Assembly: GCA_014904845.1 (NCBI GenBank)
Contig: MU119239.1
Coordinates: 1 to 64,000, forward strand
DNA length: 64,000 nt
Direction of reading: 5' to 3'
From: Acephala macrosclerotiorum
Lineage: Eukaryota > Ascomycota > Leotiomycetes > Helotiales > Mollisiaceae
Both the position numbers and the translations under genes were made by a program. Shown piece after piece: positions 60,800 through 64,000 of the stretch (its first letter is position 1; each line of letters opens with the position of its first letter). The notes under the pieces were generated by a model. It saw only the letters and a list, made by a program, of their open reading frames with translations, ran no database searches and was not told the DNA's origin.

Positions 60800-61452
60800 G
60801 ATCCGACACCAGGGACGAAGGATATTGACGCATACGCAATTACATAGAGCGGATCCAACATTCTTCTCCTCGACACTCCCGACTTCGATCAGGCTCTCGG
60901 TTTCGGAGAGGCAGTCAAGACTGACAAAGATATCCTTCAAAATGTTCACGAATGGATGTCAAATTATTGCCAAGGCCACCGCCGTCTTGTAGCCATCTTA
61001 TACTTCCATCGACTTACAGGACCGCGCATGCAAGGAAGTCCACTTCAGAGTATAGGACTGCTGAAGAAATCGTGTGGTAAGACGTGGGCTTCAAATTTCG
61101 TGTTGGGAACGACGTTCTGGGGTATTCTTGATGCTCAACAGCCGCGGCTCGCAGAGCAAAGGGAAACAGAGTTGAGGGAGACGAAGGAATTTTGGGGTGA
61201 GATGGTAAATCTTGGCTCCGAAACGGTGCGGACCCCTGAAGTCCAATATCTAGGACGGGAGTTTGTGCTTCGATTGTCCGGGAAGGGGTCCATTGAGTCC
61301 GGGAAGAGACTCAGAGGAAGCTGCAAAACAAAAGGTCGGAGCTGAGTTTCGAATTAAGAAAATTAGAGTTGCGAAAACAAGAGCAGCAGGCGAGATCCCT
61401 GCTAGAAAGGCAACAACTCAGATGCCAAGCGGCTGCTAGTGGTGTGAAATGA
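60800..61452 (+). pseudogene. AIG1-like P-loop GTPase with C-terminal coiled coil, broken
   Basis: The G3 box region reads LLDTPDFDQ (60866 on), where the family has D-T-P-G-F-D; the glycine is replaced by aspartate. ILQNVHEWMSNYCQGHRRLV, AILYFHRLTGPRMQGSPLQS and FVLGTTFWG (the switch to the G4 strand, usually T-T-M-W-D) follow in one frame to about 61300. A one-base shift there continues as EETQRKLQNKRSELSFELRK and KLELRKQEQQARSLLERQQL, a clear coiled coil ending at 61452. The P-loop (G-x-x-x-x-G-K-S/T) is not readable upstream. So the gene lacks its start and is frameshifted. Family members are abundant in fungi and often sit near HET or NLR-type genes; function is poorly known. Confidence 0.75.
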
Positions 61453-63097
61453 TGCGAAATGTATGATGTATGTCAGCAAGACGGTGAAGCAAAGTCTTTC
61501 GATGCGATCTTGAAGGAGTCGCAGCTGGGTGCGTACGACATGCTGGTCCAGGAAGCATTCGGAACACTTTCATATCCCGGAGCTGGTGGTACACTTCGAT
61601 CTAGCCTCTATCCTCAGGCGGTGCCATTCATTCTTACATCCGACAACTGTTTCGAAAATGTTGAGGCAGACGAAAATTTCAGTCGGTCTTACACGTTGAC
61701 TTCCCTTGGTTTATGCTCATAGCTGACATTTACGTTTCCAAGGATGTCCCACATGTCGTGATGGCAAGTATACGCTCTACAGAGACTGTCATGATAAGCC
61801 TGGCGTATGGTGCGCTCCGGATGGCATTCATTTCCTGCGGTGACAAAGAGTGAAAGTACAGTCTCGAGGTGGTCTTGCCCCTCGATTTTGAAGCTATCCA
61901 CACCATACGACAGCATATGTTACACTCCCTGCGAAGGCGCTGTTGGGACTGTGTTCTTTCGTAAGTCATCTTATTCTCATCTCTTGGGGACCAGTGTAGA
62001 GCTAAGTAACGAATACCAGATTGCTGCGAATGCGACGTTGATGATTTCCAGCTGTGTTGGTCCTGCTTAGTGTCCGAGACCTCTGGCGGACCTCACAGAC
62101 ACAAATTGTCCATATGCAGCAGGTTTACTAATAAACTTTAGCTGATTCCCCGAAAGTCACAGATTGAGCCTGGTTTCAGAGCGTGGGCTCTCAATTGACC
62201 CTGAACTATAATTGCGTGTGCTCAGTGAGTCTTGTTAGCCAATGACTATTTTGAGAGCAAGCCTCAGAAATGGTTAAAGCAGCCAGGAAAGTCAATTGGC
62301 AGTTCTGAACGAGGTACATCCTTCCCCGCACTGCTGCATGGAAGCACCAAGATTGCTTACCCGATAACTTGGAAGCTCGTTGTACTTCGTCCCAGGCGAA
62401 ACAGTTACGCCAAGACCGACCAGGGCATATCGCTGAGTACGATTGGAGAAAAGTCCTTGTCTGTAGGCCTTTTAGCGTAATTACTCACACTTTTGTTGCA
62501 TTTCTACCTCTCGCACAAAAAATGCTACCCTTGTATTGTGGTCTCCTAAGATGTAATTAACCAATCAAACCCTGGAATTATCCCTTGTCTCACCCCTGTT
62601 TTTTGGTCTTGGCGTAACTGTTTCGCTGGCGACTAAGTAAGCGCGAGACTTTGCAACCTCCTCAAGGGCCCGCCCCCCTTGGATGCACTCTGAAAGAGAC
62701 GTCCTTCGTTATAGCCGGAATATCGATCCGGCATCATCTAGATGGTCCCAAATTCTCCAGAAGATTCCATTATTTGAACAATGATCATCTTCCGGTTCCA
62801 AGTTGCTCCTCTTTCCCAACCGAGGAAATTCCCTTCCTCTACCATATGCGCTACGATGGAAAGGGGTTTTCGACTTTTCCTGCCATGTTCGGCCAGACTG
62901 GGTTCAAGGTGACAAATTCCTTCCAACTGCCTCCGCCGCAACGGAAGATGGTATCGCCTCCTTTCTTCAAGGTTACCCATGATGGTCTGAAGGGATGATA
63001 TATTAAGGATGTTGAGCCAAAGAGCGGTGAGAATGAGGATATATACAGCATATCACGTGCACCCTAATACTACCTGCCTACCTAGGTATGGTTTGGG
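61453..63097. other. Intergenic, no recognisable gene
   Basis: Frames of 75-115 codons (for example 61459-61722, 62651-62998) match no family I know. The 61459 frame begins directly after the GTPase remnant and might be leftover coding sequence. Confidence 0.35.
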
Positions 63098-64000
63098 ATG
63101 GGACACGAAGTTCTCGGCCCAGAGTTCAGCGGAGGTAACATGATAACTTTAACCCTCCAAGGCGAAGTCATCCTCACGACGGCACTACTACCAGAACTAT
63201 GCGAACGTTGGGCTCTCGCCAAGCAAAATGCAGAGTCCAGCAGGGAGACACACTTGCATCAGAAGTTCTGTTTTCAGGTAGCGTATAATGTGCTGCACAC
63301 ATTTTACGCTGGAGAGGGACCAAAACCCAGCAAGCTGATCTTGAAACTGGTGCTTAGTTTCTGCGAATATCTCACGATGACTGTCATCATAGGCTATGGC
63401 AGGAAGGGGCGGGATTGGGGAGCTATACGAGGACGTTGGGCTTGTGGACAATTACCTGCTCCCCAAGATGCTTTTGACTCCATGCTGGAGGCCGGATGGT
63501 GTCCGAGCGAGATCGAGAGGGTAGATGGAACCTTCCAACTACCGGCAGGTATCCATTATTGCTCCATGTTAGAGCAACCTGCCAAAGAGAGGTCACACAG
63601 CGCTTGTGGCAGCGAGAGCTGTGCCGAATATCAAATCAATCCGGCTATCTGCCAATGCAACGCCAGCATGTGACTATGCAAAGGTACATGCTGACAAAAC
63701 CAAGCTTCTCGAGATCTTGAAGAAAGGCAGGATACCCCTGCTTCGGGTCGTAACCAGGCCAGGCTCGACCGAAGTTGAGCTCGAGGTTGTCGAGTCTAGT
63801 CCCGATACACCTTACGTTGCGATTTCTCATGTCTGGAAAGATGGAATGGAAGACACGAAATCAAACGCCCTACTAGACGTCAGTTACGAAGGTTGCAACA
63901 TCTCATCACTGCATTACCCACACCAGCACCACCAGAAACAAACCTATCTGAAGATCTCGAATCCTTTTTACTTGACCATTGGATGTTCGACGGACATTCT
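63098..64000 (+). pseudogene. HET-domain protein, second copy, frameshifted, cut by window end
   Basis: The first frame (63098-63673) is the region before the HET domain: LQGEVILTTALLPELCERW, a DAFDSMLEAGWCPSEIERVD segment and cysteine pairs HYCSMLEQ/CAEYQINPAICQC. A one-base shift near 63670 leads to HADKTKLLEILKKGRIPLL followed by RVV, then YVAISHVWKDGM, the HET signature (Y-x-A-I-S-H-V-W-x-D-G). A second shift near 63870 leads to RQLRRLQHLI. The joined order matches the HET class with a cysteine-rich front. Two frameshifts in 800 bp suggest a pseudogene, though sequencing error or unseen introns cannot be excluded. The rest lies beyond the window. Confidence 0.78.

Noticed and set aside
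1..64000. tRNA, rRNA and telomere repeats
   Set aside because: I looked for tRNA arm/box words and TTAGGG runs by eye and found none; a covariance-model scan would be needed to exclude tRNAs.

Overview
The window is nuclear DNA of a filamentous ascomycete (Pezizomycotina). The evidence is short GTAAGT...CTAAC/CTGAC...AG introns, a Woronin-body hex1 gene ending in the peroxisomal signal SRL, HET-domain and 2EXR-domain genes, DUF7918 and a fungal P450. Leotiomycetes is my best guess, but it is an inference from gene content only. The window is sharply two-part: an extremely A+T-rich repeat block (about 1-33,440) and a base-balanced gene region (about 33,440-64,000).

Repeat block. Three copies of one LTR retrotransposon family with 208-212 bp LTRs can be drawn: C (1-5836, minus, cut by the window edge), A (7687-14289, plus) and B (17491-30032, plus, flanked by TAATA repeats). 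B is split by a second LTR element, a Ty1/copia element on the minus strand (20540-26852, two 229 bp LTRs, ATTAA target-site duplication), whose protease, GAG-pre-integrase, reverse transcriptase and RNase H remnants are still readable. A carries a 257 bp undamaged insertion (11275-11531, ATTAG duplication). Everything long is saturated with C-to-T/G-to-A change typical of repeat-induced point mutation (RIP); in many stretches surviving C is mostly in CpG. Copies A and B were damaged on opposite strands. A base-balanced, hairpin-rich island with about 208 bp tandem repeats (30557-31680) interrupts the block. Nothing in the block looks functional.

Gene region. From left to right: a broken HET-domain gene next to the AT block (33601-35297, minus); six degenerate copies of a roughly 192 bp tandem repeat (35424-36431); hex1 with a long repeat-bearing N-terminal extension (37736-39686, minus); a five-exon DUF7918 gene ending in a SUMO-interaction-like motif (42015-43388, minus); five 2EXR-domain paralogues in 10 kb (44049-54311), only the first intact, with a GPI-anchored cysteine-rich secreted protein (50401-51172) between the plus and minus copies; an apparently intact membrane-anchored cytochrome P450 (55207-57402, minus); a decayed AIG1-like GTPase (60800-61452) and the start of a second, frameshifted HET gene (63098 to the window end).

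Taken together, three housekeeping-like or metabolic genes (hex1, the DUF7918 gene, the P450) sit in a neighbourhood of decaying families linked to self/non-self recognition (HET, 2EXR, G-domain). This is the layout expected beside a RIP-inactivated transposon island. Exon boundaries were read by eye from splice motifs and reading-frame continuity; no alignments or searches were run.
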